Assembly: GCA_047615875.1 (NCBI GenBank)
Contig: JBLHGU010000017.1
Span: 1 to 48,650, forward strand
Reading direction: 5' to 3'
DNA length: 48,650 nt
DNA from: JBLHGU01 sp047615875
GTDB lineage: Bacteria; Pseudomonadota; Gammaproteobacteria; Arenicellales; CAJQKF01
A program made the translations under genes and the position numbers. Positions 8,984 to 16,561 of the stretch are shown here, piece after piece. A model generated the notes under the pieces. It made no database searches. It saw only the letters and a program-made list of their open reading frames with translations, and was not told where the DNA came from. How positions within the stretch are numbered: position 1 is the first letter of the stretch; each line of letters begins with the position of its first letter.

Positions 8984-9308
8984 TGTTTCCTCCTAATAGC
9001 GGGTGATTTTTGTTCGAAATTTCGAAAGCCGTAATACTAATCGAGTTGGGGATGTAATTAAAAGCTCTCTGGGGCAACAGATGGCATTGGAATCTCGAAT
9101 AAATACTCCGACTTGTCGCTCACATATGATCACCAGCTCGTAATGCTTAGCTTGTTAGCATCCTGCCCCACAGGCAGCCGATGAATTATCTTTTTCCTGG
9201 CTGGCGGATACGATGGCTATCTGAATTTAATCCAATTCCAGTTGATCCATGTCAATAGAGATGAAATTTAATTCTTTACCATAGATTTATTTAAATGAGA
9301 AACAAACC
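8984..9308. other. Divergent intergenic region between frmA and the heme protein gene
   Basis: These 325 bases have no supported gene. They contain the frmA ribosome site, the palindrome at 9013-9026 and presumably two divergent promoters. No other structure is evident. Confidence 0.5.
9013..9026. promoter_or_regulatory. Perfect 14-base palindrome upstream of frmA, possible operator
   Basis: TTCGAAATTTCGAA reads the same on both strands and is centred about 36 bases before the frmA start, where a repressor would block transcription or the leader. Which protein binds it is unknown. The small size and position fit a dimeric regulator, but chance cannot be excluded in A/T-rich sequence. Confidence 0.45.
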
Positions 9309-10445
9309 ATGATCAGCAGAATTCAAAAATTCACACTACTGATGATTTTTATGTCGTTAATGCTGCCGGTGGCTCAATCATCAACACGGGATACCATGCA
9401 TTTAGTATACGCCGCACTCGCTCAGTTATTACCCCTGGCATTAGATGAGGATAGTTTTGATAATGATGAGAGCATGGCAGCAATGAAAACCGCTCTTTCC
9501 CTAATGGAACGATCCGCCGCGACGTTGAAAGGGCATGGCGGGAGTCGCAATCTCGAATTCGACGGTCTTGCCAGATCATTTGAAAACAATATTGTCTTGT
9601 TGCAACAAATGCTTTCTGCAGAAAGGCGCAACGAATTTAACTATCTTGCACTCGATTTGACTCAAAATTGTGTTAGTTGTCATGCCAGATTACCCGCAAA
9701 TCACGACTTTGAAATTGTTGATGGATTTTCCAATCAGGTAATGCAATCTCTTGAAAGCAAATTTGACCAGGTTCAGTTACAAATAGCCACCCGGCAATTT
9801 GACGCAGCACTGCTGAATCTTGAGTCTATGATTCTCGACCCCGAATACCTTGCCATAGATCTCGAACTCGATGGGGTTTTGTTTGACTATCTTTCTGTTG
9901 GCATTCAGGTCACCACAGAATTTGATCGAATTGAAAAAATCTTACTCGGGTTTGTCGATAAGCCCAGAGTACCTTACTATCTAAAGCGTTATGCAAAAAT
10001 CTGGATTGAAAGGCTAAACAGTCTCGTCAACAACGCTACTGGTGTGGCATCAATGAATAACGCGCGGAGTGTTTTTAAATCAGCAACTTCACTTTCTCCG
10101 ATTCCTAATGCCCAGGCCCGTTTGGTTGATGATCTGGTAGCGGCTAGCTTAATCCGGCGGTTACTTGACGGGGATACTGTTTTAGACTCAGAGGAAAGAT
10201 CTGAGTTGTACTGGATGCTTGGCGTAATATCCATTCGTAGCCTTAATCCGCGCCCGGGCGTTCCACAAACAGAGGTATTGCTAGAGGCAACGATTCGAAA
10301 CGCGCCTGGTTCCTACTTTGCTAAACATGCCTATGCCTTGCTCGAAGAATTTAATCGTGTAAGTTTTGCCGGTATTCCAGTTGCTGAGTTGCCTGATACG
10401 TTACTCGACCTTGAAGAATTAAAAATAATGGCTGGCGCAAAATAA
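9309..10445 (+). CDS. Secreted single-heme c-type protein of unknown function
   Basis: This 378-residue protein has a clear signal peptide (basic start, Leu/Met-rich core, cleavage near AQSS at about residues 22-25). One covalent heme-binding motif, CVSCH, lies near residues 122-126, inside a mostly helical region, so it should be a periplasmic c-type cytochrome needing the Ccm system. The rest looks alpha-helical and repeat-like without a fold I can name. The length is far above a plain cytochrome c (about 100 residues), so heme is one domain of a larger structure. It stands alone, with no oxidase or dehydrogenase next to it. It could be an electron carrier or a sensor. The start ATG is followed by a typical signal sequence. 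Confidence 0.7.
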   Translation: MISRIQKFTLLMIFMSLMLPVAQSSTRDTMHLVYAALAQLLPLALDEDSFDNDESMAAMKTALSLMERSAATLKGHGGSRNLEFDGLARSFENNIVLLQQMLSAERRNEFNYLALDLTQNCVSCHARLPANHDFEIVDGFSNQVMQSLESKFDQVQLQIATRQFDAALLNLESMILDPEYLAIDLELDGVLFDYLSVGIQVTTEFDRIEKILLGFVDKPRVPYYLKRYAKIWIERLNSLVNNATGVASMNNARSVFKSATSLSPIPNAQARLVDDLVAASLIRRLLDGDTVLDSEERSELYWMLGVISIRSLNPRPGVPQTEVLLEATIRNAPGSYFAKHAYALLEEFNRVSFAGIPVAELPDTLLDLEELKIMAGAK

Positions 10446-10585
10446 TAGAGTCAACTGGGCATCGTGATAAGTTGTGGGTTATTGTGAGTGCAAGGTTCTC
10501 TAATAAATAAGTATTTTTGCAGAGTATGCTTAACATGCTAAGGTGACCGATTTTTATTAAAATCTGTTGTAGTCGGAGTAATCAA

Positions 10586-10900
10586 GTGCCCGGATTTATA
10601 ATCGCCTATTATGTTGGCGAACAACCCGCAATGCCGGAGGATGCTGCGGATTACATGGAGCGTTATAAGGCCTGGATTGTTTCCATGGGCAGCGCTGTGG
10701 TTAGTCCAGGTACGCCTTTGGGTAGGCCACATTGTGTTAGTAAAGTAGGCGGCAGCGAGCACGTGACGAGTAAACGTTTGACAGGGTTTTCTATTATTAA
10801 TGCAGAAGGGATAGAATCTGCTCTGGAGATGGCAAGCCTCTGTCCACATCAGGAAATAGGCTCTGTGGAAGTATCTAAATTAATTGGCAGTCAAAATTAA
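10586..10900 (+). CDS. YCII-like small protein
   Basis: This 104-residue protein begins with GTG, preceded by GGAG at good distance. The pattern fits the YCII/DGPF dimeric alpha-beta barrel group: an N-terminal strand PGFIIAYYV, a helix around YMERYKAWIVSMG, a strand with SPGTPLG, and a C-terminal GFSIINAEGIESALEMASLCPH followed by GSVEVSKL. Members are small proteins of poorly known function, often near enzymes or sigma factors. It sits just before the deiodinase-like nitroreductase on the same strand, 39 bases apart, so they may be cotranscribed. Confidence 0.65.
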   Translation: MPGFIIAYYVGEQPAMPEDAADYMERYKAWIVSMGSAVVSPGTPLGRPHCVSKVGGSEHVTSKRLTGFSIINAEGIESALEMASLCPHQEIGSVEVSKLIGSQN

Positions 10901-10939
10901 ACTTTAAATTTTAAAAAACCAGATTTTTGCTTAATAAAA

Positions 10940-11608
10940 ATGCAAATTAAAAAAGGCTTCCAGCCGCTAAATTTTCAGCCTGTGGATGAAGAGTCCATGC
11001 TATACAACTCTCGTCAGTTTTTGCAGGATATGTCTCGACGCAGAACCGTGCGGGATTATTCAGACAAAGACATCCCAGATGAGATCATAGCCAACGCGAT
11101 ACTTGCGGCCGGCTCTGCCCCTAGCGGCGCACACATGCAACCCTGGCATTTTGTAGTGATTCGGAGCGCGGAGAAAAAGCAGAAGATACGAGAGGCAGCT
11201 GAGGCCGAAGAAAAGGAACTGTATAGTCACCGGGCATCCGACCAATGGTTGCAGGCATTAGGTCCTCTAGGCACTGATGAACATAAGCCTTTTCTCGAAA
11301 CCGCCCCTGTGTTGATAGCAGTTTTTTTAAAGAAATTTAGTTTTACTGAGTCGGGTGAAAAAATGAAAAACTACTACACTTCCGAATCAGTAGGAATTGC
11401 CACAGGAATGCTTATAACGGCACTGCATAAGTCGGGTCTGGCAACGTTGACTCATACGCCAAGTCCCATGAAATTTCTAACTGATATTCTCGAACGACCC
11501 AATCACGAACGCCCATTTCTTCTACTGGTTTGTGGTTATCCCGCAGAGGGTGCAGTTGTGCCTGACCTAACGAGAAAATCGCTAGATGAAATTGCGACTT
11601 TTGTGTAA
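10940..11608 (+). CDS. Iodotyrosine deiodinase-like flavin enzyme (nitroreductase family)
   Basis: This 222-residue FMN-dependent nitroreductase-fold enzyme matches animal iodotyrosine deiodinase better than ordinary nitroreductases. RRRTVRDYSD binds the FMN phosphate (about 33-42) and GSAPSGAHMQPWHFVVI follows near 57-73. The active-site lid has EAEEKELY, and a Lys in EHKPFLETAP follows. The Glu, Tyr and Lys of these segments align with the three lid residues that hold the amino acid end of halotyrosine. The C-terminal GYPAEGAVVPDL and RKSLDEI also match. It would reductively remove halogen from halotyrosines or similar phenols. The ATG at 10940 lacks a good ribosome site; the ATG nineteen codons on is an alternative. 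Confidence 0.8.
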   Translation: MQIKKGFQPLNFQPVDEESMLYNSRQFLQDMSRRRTVRDYSDKDIPDEIIANAILAAGSAPSGAHMQPWHFVVIRSAEKKQKIREAAEAEEKELYSHRASDQWLQALGPLGTDEHKPFLETAPVLIAVFLKKFSFTESGEKMKNYYTSESVGIATGMLITALHKSGLATLTHTPSPMKFLTDILERPNHERPFLLLVCGYPAEGAVVPDLTRKSLDEIATFV

Positions 11609-11653
11609 CTTGAGCGTTCTGATCAACCACCTTCCTGACAAAGGTAATTTAAG

Positions 11654-12646
11654 ATGACCGACGATAGCCAATCCCATTCTGCTGGAGTACCAGACGCCCG
11701 TCGCAAGGCCTGGGGTGAAAAGTATCAACCCCGCTACAGCGGCATCGCCACTTTTATGCGGCGTGAATTGCGTCAGGATGAGAATGACTCGCTGGAAGGT
11801 ATCGATGTTGGCCTGATTGGCGTGCCATTTGATGGCGCAGTAACCAATCGGCCTGGTGCTCGACATGGACCGAGGCAAATGCGTGAGCAATCTACCTTGA
11901 TGGGTATGCAGAATCATCAGACTGGTATTCGGCCTCATGAGCTGATAAAGGCTGCAGACCTTGGCGATGTGTATATCGAGGGTGTGTATGACCTGAATCA
12001 GGCCATTGCAGAAATAGAAGCTTATTACGACCGTATAGTTGCGGCCAATGTTATGCCCTTATCTGCTGGTGGTGATCATTCAATTACTCTGCCAATAATG
12101 CGCGCGCTGGCGAAAAAGCATGGACCATTGGGGTTGATCCATTTTGACGCCCACTGTGATACTGGGCCTGAGTTGTTTGGCCATAAACATCATCACGGTG
12201 GGCCTTTTCGTGTGGCTGTTGAAGAAGGAATTCTGGACCCGAAGCGTACTGTACAGATCGGTATTCGTGGCCCCGCAGAGCCCTTATGGGAATTCAGCTA
12301 TGAATCCGGCATGACGGTGATACACATCGAAGAAATGTACGCCATGGGCATACCAGCGGTTATAGAGAAAGCTCGAGAGATTGCCGGTGATGGCAAGACC
12401 TATCTAAGTTTTGATGTCGATGGTCTGGATCCAGTTTATGCGCCTGGTACAGGAACGCCGGAAGTAGGCGGTTTTACTACTTACGAGGCAATGCAGATGC
12501 TACGTGGTTTGCGCGGAGTTAATTTAGTTGCAGGAGATGTGGTTGAAGTATCGCCACCCTTTGATACAGGCGGCATAACTGCACTAAATGGCGTGCAAAT
12601 GATGTGGGAAATTTTGTGTTTAATGGCTGAGCAAGTTGGCGGTTAG
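11654..12646 (+). CDS. Agmatinase/guanidinobutyrase-type ureohydrolase
   Basis: This 330-residue arginase-family hydrolase releases urea from a guanidino compound using two Mn ions. All metal motifs are present: GGDHSIT (about 140-146), DAHCDT (about 163-168) and SFDVDGLDP (about 256-264). An N-terminal GVPFDGAVTNRPGARHGP is like that of agmatinases and guanidino-acid hydrolases. Substrate is set by loops I cannot resolve. Its neighbours (a carboxylate transporter on the other strand and an omega-aminotransferase) favour a guanidino acid such as 4-guanidinobutyrate or 3-guanidinopropionate over agmatine. It begins 45 bases after the deiodinase-like gene. The possible ribosome site (AAGG) is weak. 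Confidence 0.85.
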   Translation: MTDDSQSHSAGVPDARRKAWGEKYQPRYSGIATFMRRELRQDENDSLEGIDVGLIGVPFDGAVTNRPGARHGPRQMREQSTLMGMQNHQTGIRPHELIKAADLGDVYIEGVYDLNQAIAEIEAYYDRIVAANVMPLSAGGDHSITLPIMRALAKKHGPLGLIHFDAHCDTGPELFGHKHHHGGPFRVAVEEGILDPKRTVQIGIRGPAEPLWEFSYESGMTVIHIEEMYAMGIPAVIEKAREIAGDGKTYLSFDVDGLDPVYAPGTGTPEVGGFTTYEAMQMLRGLRGVNLVAGDVVEVSPPFDTGGITALNGVQMMWEILCLMAEQVGG

Positions 12647-12675
12647 TTAGCTCCCTTGCGGGTGAAAAAAACTAG

Positions 12676-14190
12676 TTAACGCCCGAGTTTGCTTTTGTGT
12701 TGCAAAAACTCCGGAACCTTGTTTGTCCGACTTTTCCATAGCGCATAGAAGTGCGCGGCCAGAATTAGTACGATGAGAGCAAAGATTGTACCGGAGATGG
12801 GCCGGTCAATCATATCCAGCGGAGATTTCAAGCGAGCGAAGCTGTTACGAAACTTTTCATCCAGAATTTTGCCTAGTACTAAACCCAACACGAGAGGCAC
12901 AACGGGTAAATCTAGTCGCTTTAAAATAAAACCAAACAGCCCGAAAACGGCGGCTATGGCGCAGTCCACCGGTGAATTTCGTAAAGAATAAACACCAACC
13001 AGGGAGAGTGTCAGAATGCACATACCAAGAAACCGGGTTGGAATTCTGATTAAGCGGGTTATGCCATTGGTACTGACTAACAGGAAAGCCAATATTAGGA
13101 TATTTACAATAAACAGACAGGCATAAAGACTCACTAAAAACTCAGGTCGAGTATTGAAAAGAGCTGGGCCCGGAATAATGTTGTGTACGTAAAATACTGA
13201 CAACATCATCGCCGTTAGTGCTTCCCCCGGTATGCCCAGGGCCAGCAATGGCACCATGGCAGCGGCGGGTACTGCGTTATTAGAGGCTTCTGACGCAATC
13301 ACACCTTCAGGTGCACCTTTACCAAATTTCTCCGGTGTTTTTGACATTTTTTGCGCAAGAGAATAGGAAAAATACTGCGCCAGGAATTCACCCACTCCAG
13401 GAATAATTCCCATGATGACGCCGAAACTAGAAGAACTGGCGGCGACTCTTTTATGACTAAATAATTCCTTGAAACCACGAAATAGTCCACCTTCTACATG
13501 GCTTTCTGCTGGTTTCGAGTCTTTCTCGACCAACAAGATAAATGCCTGGGAAATGGCGAATAAACCAAGGATTACCACAATCAGGTCAAAGCCGGAGATC
13601 AACCATTGTTGATCGAATGTGAAACGCATGGAGTAGCGTATTGATTCCATGCCGATGGTGTTGAGAAACATGCCGAAAAATAGTAATGAACCTGCCACTA
13701 GCGCATGGCCTCTATGGGAGACGACGACTAACACGGCGCCCAGTAAAGCGGCCATAAATATATCCCGCGAGCCAAATAATGGTGCCACCTTAGCCAGATA
13801 AGGGGCCAACAGGATCAGGCATATAACCGAGAAAATTCCTCCAAAAAAAGACGCACTATAAGCCAGTGAAACAGCCCGAGTACCCTGACCTTGTTGGGTC
13901 ATGGGATAGCCGTCATAGGTAGTTAATGCATTAACTGGTGTGCCCGGTGTATTAATTAACACGGCGGGAATTGCACCGCCATACATTGACGCCCCGTAGA
14001 TTCCCAATAACAGAGTGAGTCCAACTAGCGGGTCAAGTGAAAAGGTTGCCGGTAACAGAATAGCAATGGCCACTGCTGCACCAACACCGGGAATGGCGCC
14101 AATGATTACGCCACCGATAGAGCCTACCAGGAGCGCGATCATCACATCCCAGCGTAGGATGTCAGAAATCCCTTGTATCAGAAGTTCCAC
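12676..14190 (-). CDS. tctA: Tripartite tricarboxylate transporter, large permease TctA
   Basis: This 504-residue inner membrane protein has about a dozen hydrophobic helices and the TctA signatures GAIPGVGAAVAIAI near residues 32-45, YGASMYGGAIPAVLINTPGTP near 65-85 and a second GIIPGVGEFLAQYFSY near 256-271. It drives uptake of a carboxylate with an ion gradient, fed by the periplasmic binding protein TctC. The start is GTG, and its first G is the last base of the tctB stop codon, so translation is coupled. A ureohydrolase and an omega-aminotransferase nearby suggest a guanidino or amino carboxylate cargo. Confidence 0.95.
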   Translation of the reverse strand: MELLIQGISDILRWDVMIALLVGSIGGVIIGAIPGVGAAVAIAILLPATFSLDPLVGLTLLLGIYGASMYGGAIPAVLINTPGTPVNALTTYDGYPMTQQGQGTRAVSLAYSASFFGGIFSVICLILLAPYLAKVAPLFGSRDIFMAALLGAVLVVVSHRGHALVAGSLLFFGMFLNTIGMESIRYSMRFTFDQQWLISGFDLIVVILGLFAISQAFILLVEKDSKPAESHVEGGLFRGFKELFSHKRVAASSSSFGVIMGIIPGVGEFLAQYFSYSLAQKMSKTPEKFGKGAPEGVIASEASNNAVPAAAMVPLLALGIPGEALTAMMLSVFYVHNIIPGPALFNTRPEFLVSLYACLFIVNILILAFLLVSTNGITRLIRIPTRFLGMCILTLSLVGVYSLRNSPVDCAIAAVFGLFGFILKRLDLPVVPLVLGLVLGKILDEKFRNSFARLKSPLDMIDRPISGTIFALIVLILAAHFYALWKSRTNKVPEFLQHKSKLGR

Positions 14191-14723
14191 TAGAAATTGA
14201 TAATCATGAAGTTTCGAATGGCATTAGGAAACCATTCATAGATCTGGCCACCGGGAATTTTGATTTGTAGAAACGTTTTAAAAAACAGTACAACAATGAA
14301 GCCGAATGCCATGGCTTTAAGCGCAGTCTTTCTATCACGATAGCCGCAGCGCCAGGCTAGTGCCGGGCAAAAAAGTAAGGTTGAGAATAAATAACCAATT
14401 TTACCTACCGCAAAAACATAGATCATAAAATAGATCATATATTCAACTGGTCGAATCCACACCAGTATCTCGGCCCATACTTTGTTGTGGTTATCACCAG
14501 GTTTACCAGGTTGGTAAAGTTGGTAGCCTAATACGATGCTGAAAGTTGCCATGCCAATGAGGCACATTTCTGGCCAAAAGCGGGGTTGTGCAAGAAATTT
14601 CACCTCCTCATATACTTTAGTTTCGTTACCAATATTAAGTATCAACCATAGCGAAATGGCGATCAGGAAGCACACAAATACCAGTGTGCCGGGCTTATAT
14701 TTATTGTCAGTGGGGGAATTCAA
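14190..14723 (-). CDS. tctB: Tripartite tricarboxylate transporter, small subunit TctB
   Basis: This 177-residue membrane protein has four hydrophobic helices typical of TctB, with a charged loop between the second and third. TctB sequences are poorly conserved, so identity rests on size, topology and position between tctC and tctA. The frame opens with TTG at 14723, and no clear ribosome site or ATG is present upstream, so the exact start is uncertain. It would form the transmembrane complex with TctA. Confidence 0.85.
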   Translation of the reverse strand: MNSPTDNKYKPGTLVFVCFLIAISLWLILNIGNETKVYEEVKFLAQPRFWPEMCLIGMATFSIVLGYQLYQPGKPGDNHNKVWAEILVWIRPVEYMIYFMIYVFAVGKIGYLFSTLLFCPALAWRCGYRDRKTALKAMAFGFIVVLFFKTFLQIKIPGGQIYEWFPNAIRNFMIINF

Positions 14724-14836
14724 AACGTAAAGAATAAGAGTGGTTTTTAACTACAAAGTTTTAGACTAACCAGTAATCGAGGTTTAGGCAACTAAGGTTT
14801 AGTTTTGGTGCAGGTTAATAGGAATAATCTCGGATC

Positions 14837-14861
14837 AAAAAAAGGCGACCCGAAGGCCGCC
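14837..14861 (-). terminator. Intrinsic terminator between tctC and tctB
   Basis: On the minus strand GGCGGCC and GGTCGCC pair around the very stable TTCG loop (seven pairs, one G-U), followed directly by seven U. It is placed 17 bases after tctC and 114 before tctB, so only some transcripts should reach tctBA. That would give much more binding protein than permease, a common arrangement. Confidence 0.9.
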
Positions 14862-14877
14862 TCTCTATATCGATCCC

Positions 14878-15819
14878 TTAATTTAGCATTTGGCCAATTC
14901 GTTTGAAGGTTTCTGTATCCTTCATAATTTGAGCTTTAGAAGCCTCGGCATCCATCCAGTAAACCTGTGCTCCGGTGTCTTTAGCCAGTTTCTGTGCTTT
15001 ATCACCCAGGACGGCCTTCTTTGCTGCAGCGATGATTTTTTCTTTCACGTCATCTGCGGTGCCGCTACGAACAAATAGTCCATTCCATAAAGTGATTGCC
15101 AGTTCAGGGGCCAGGCTAGCGGTGGTAGGCGCATCTGGTGCCAGGCTAATTGGATCGTCGGTAACCGAGGCGAGGATGCGTACTTTATCCAGGCACGGTA
15201 GAACCAGTTGAATCGTGGTGTTGATTACATCAGCATCACCCGAGGCTAAAGAATTGCAATCGAGATTATCGAAAGCCGCATCCGATGCATAGCTGAAGCC
15301 CATGGATTTAGCCAGTGCTAAAGTTACCTTGGTTGGTACCAATGGTGGACCAAAGTGACCTAAGGCAACATCGTTGGATTTGGCGTATTCTGCGAGTTCT
15401 TCCATGCTTTTATAAGGTGCATCCATGGAAGTGGCGATGACAAAGGGATAAGTCAGGAAAATACCAAGAGGCTCAAAGGTATCAGCCTGGATTGGAATTT
15501 CGTCAACCAGTGGACCAACAACAGGAACACCAATAACAAAGCTACCAACCATAGAACCGTCAGCTGGAGCATTGGCTACTTCCATAGCGCCAGGAAATGG
15601 ACCGCCACCACCGCTTGGTTTATTGACTACCGCGGCCGCCATTCCATAAGTCGCCTGGAATTCGTCTGCGATCATACGGGTTAGTAGATCTTCCAGATCA
15701 CCTGGAGGCCAGGGAACTACAAAAGAAACCGGTTTATCCGGATATTCCGCCTGGGCAGTACCCATCAGCAGTAATGAGCCAGCGACAACAGCTGACAACA
15801 ACTTGGTTAGGGTATTCAT
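14878..15819 (-). CDS. tctC: Tripartite tricarboxylate transporter, periplasmic binding protein TctC
   Basis: This 313-residue binding protein of the Bug/TctC family starts at ATG 15819, chosen over GTG 15828 because AGAGGAG lies seven bases before the ATG. A signal peptide ends near AQA, after which AEYPDKPVSFVVPWPPGD is the standard mature start that forms the carboxylate-binding loop. The rest follows the two-lobe layout. It captures a carboxylate in the periplasm and delivers it to TctAB. It is first in the operon and diverges from a broken IclR regulator gene with a palindromic operator between them. Confidence 0.95.
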   Translation of the reverse strand: MNTLTKLLSAVVAGSLLLMGTAQAEYPDKPVSFVVPWPPGDLEDLLTRMIADEFQATYGMAAAVVNKPSGGGGPFPGAMEVANAPADGSMVGSFVIGVPVVGPLVDEIPIQADTFEPLGIFLTYPFVIATSMDAPYKSMEELAEYAKSNDVALGHFGPPLVPTKVTLALAKSMGFSYASDAAFDNLDCNSLASGDADVINTTIQLVLPCLDKVRILASVTDDPISLAPDAPTTASLAPELAITLWNGLFVRSGTADDVKEKIIAAAKKAVLGDKAQKLAKDTGAQVYWMDAEASKAQIMKDTETFKRIGQMLN

Positions 15820-15966
15820 AAAGCCCACTCCTCTTTAGTTTGTAATGTTCTCAAATTACCAGCAGAACGTTTGATTTTGAAAGGCCGCATGATTTGCGGT
15901 TATTTAGTTCAGCATGACTATCAGCGAAAGGCAATAGATGAATTTGCTAATTATCATTTGTCCCGG

Positions 15967-15985
15967 TGGTTCAAATAATGAACCA
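15967..15985. promoter_or_regulatory. Palindromic operator, probable IclR-type site
   Basis: TGGTTCA, five bases, then TGAACCA form a perfect inverted repeat between tctC and the IclR gene. TTCAAATAAT within it recurs 20 bases later (15990-15999). IclR regulators commonly bind such short palindromes in the divergent promoter. The gene for the cognate regulator is broken, so the site may be orphaned. Confidence 0.65.
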
Positions 15986-16069
15986 TCGATTCAAATAATT
16001 GTTGCAGGTTAATTGGGTTTTTGTCAATATCAGCGGCGTCTTTTCATTCAAGAAGCAAAATTCAGGGTA

Positions 16070-16518
16070 ATGCAAACCACCGATAAAGCTCTAAGTCTGC
16101 TTTCCCAGTTCAGCGAATCCAGGCCCCAAATCGGCCTTTCAGAGTTTGCACGCCTGGCCAGATTTGATAAGGCTACTACCCGCCGGTTGCTCATTTCTTT
16201 GATTCGCAACGGTTTGGTTGAACAGCATCCTGAAACCAGAAAGTATCGTCTCGGCGCAAGTATTTTGTCCCTTGCACGGAAAAATGGATTTGCTGTTACA
16301 GAGGGTGGGTTTGAGCTAGAGGTGACAGGTATCGCAGCGGCAGTTTTTGACTGGACCAGGCTTTCCTGTGGCGCTGTGGCGCTGTGGCGGTTGCCACACC
16401 TTCATTTAGGCTAAATGAAGAACAAACTATATTGACCCAGGAATCTGTCCGTTCAGCTGCTCGGCAGATAACTCGGGCATTTGGTGCTGATGAATCGGCA
16501 GCGTTATTGCGTGCCTGA
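16070..16518 (+). pseudogene. IclR-family regulator, internally deleted and frameshifted
   Basis: The N-terminal half is a normal IclR helix-turn-helix: GLSEFARLARFDKATTRRLL followed by GLVEQHPETRKYRLGASILS (residues about 22-66). The reading then jumps straight to text that belongs near the end of the effector domain (GFAVTEGGFE, GIAAAVFD), so about 100 residues of the ligand domain are missing. At 16368-16383 the eight bases GTGGCGCT are present twice in tandem. Removing one copy restores CGAVAVATPSFRL and an open frame to a TGA at 16516-16518, the usual IclR ending. As it stands the product stops early. It lies divergent from tctCBA and just before the aminotransferase, which it likely once controlled. 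Confidence 0.8.
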
Positions 16519-16561
16519 TGAAAATCCTTTTTTTACTTACTTTTGACTACAGGTCTAATAC

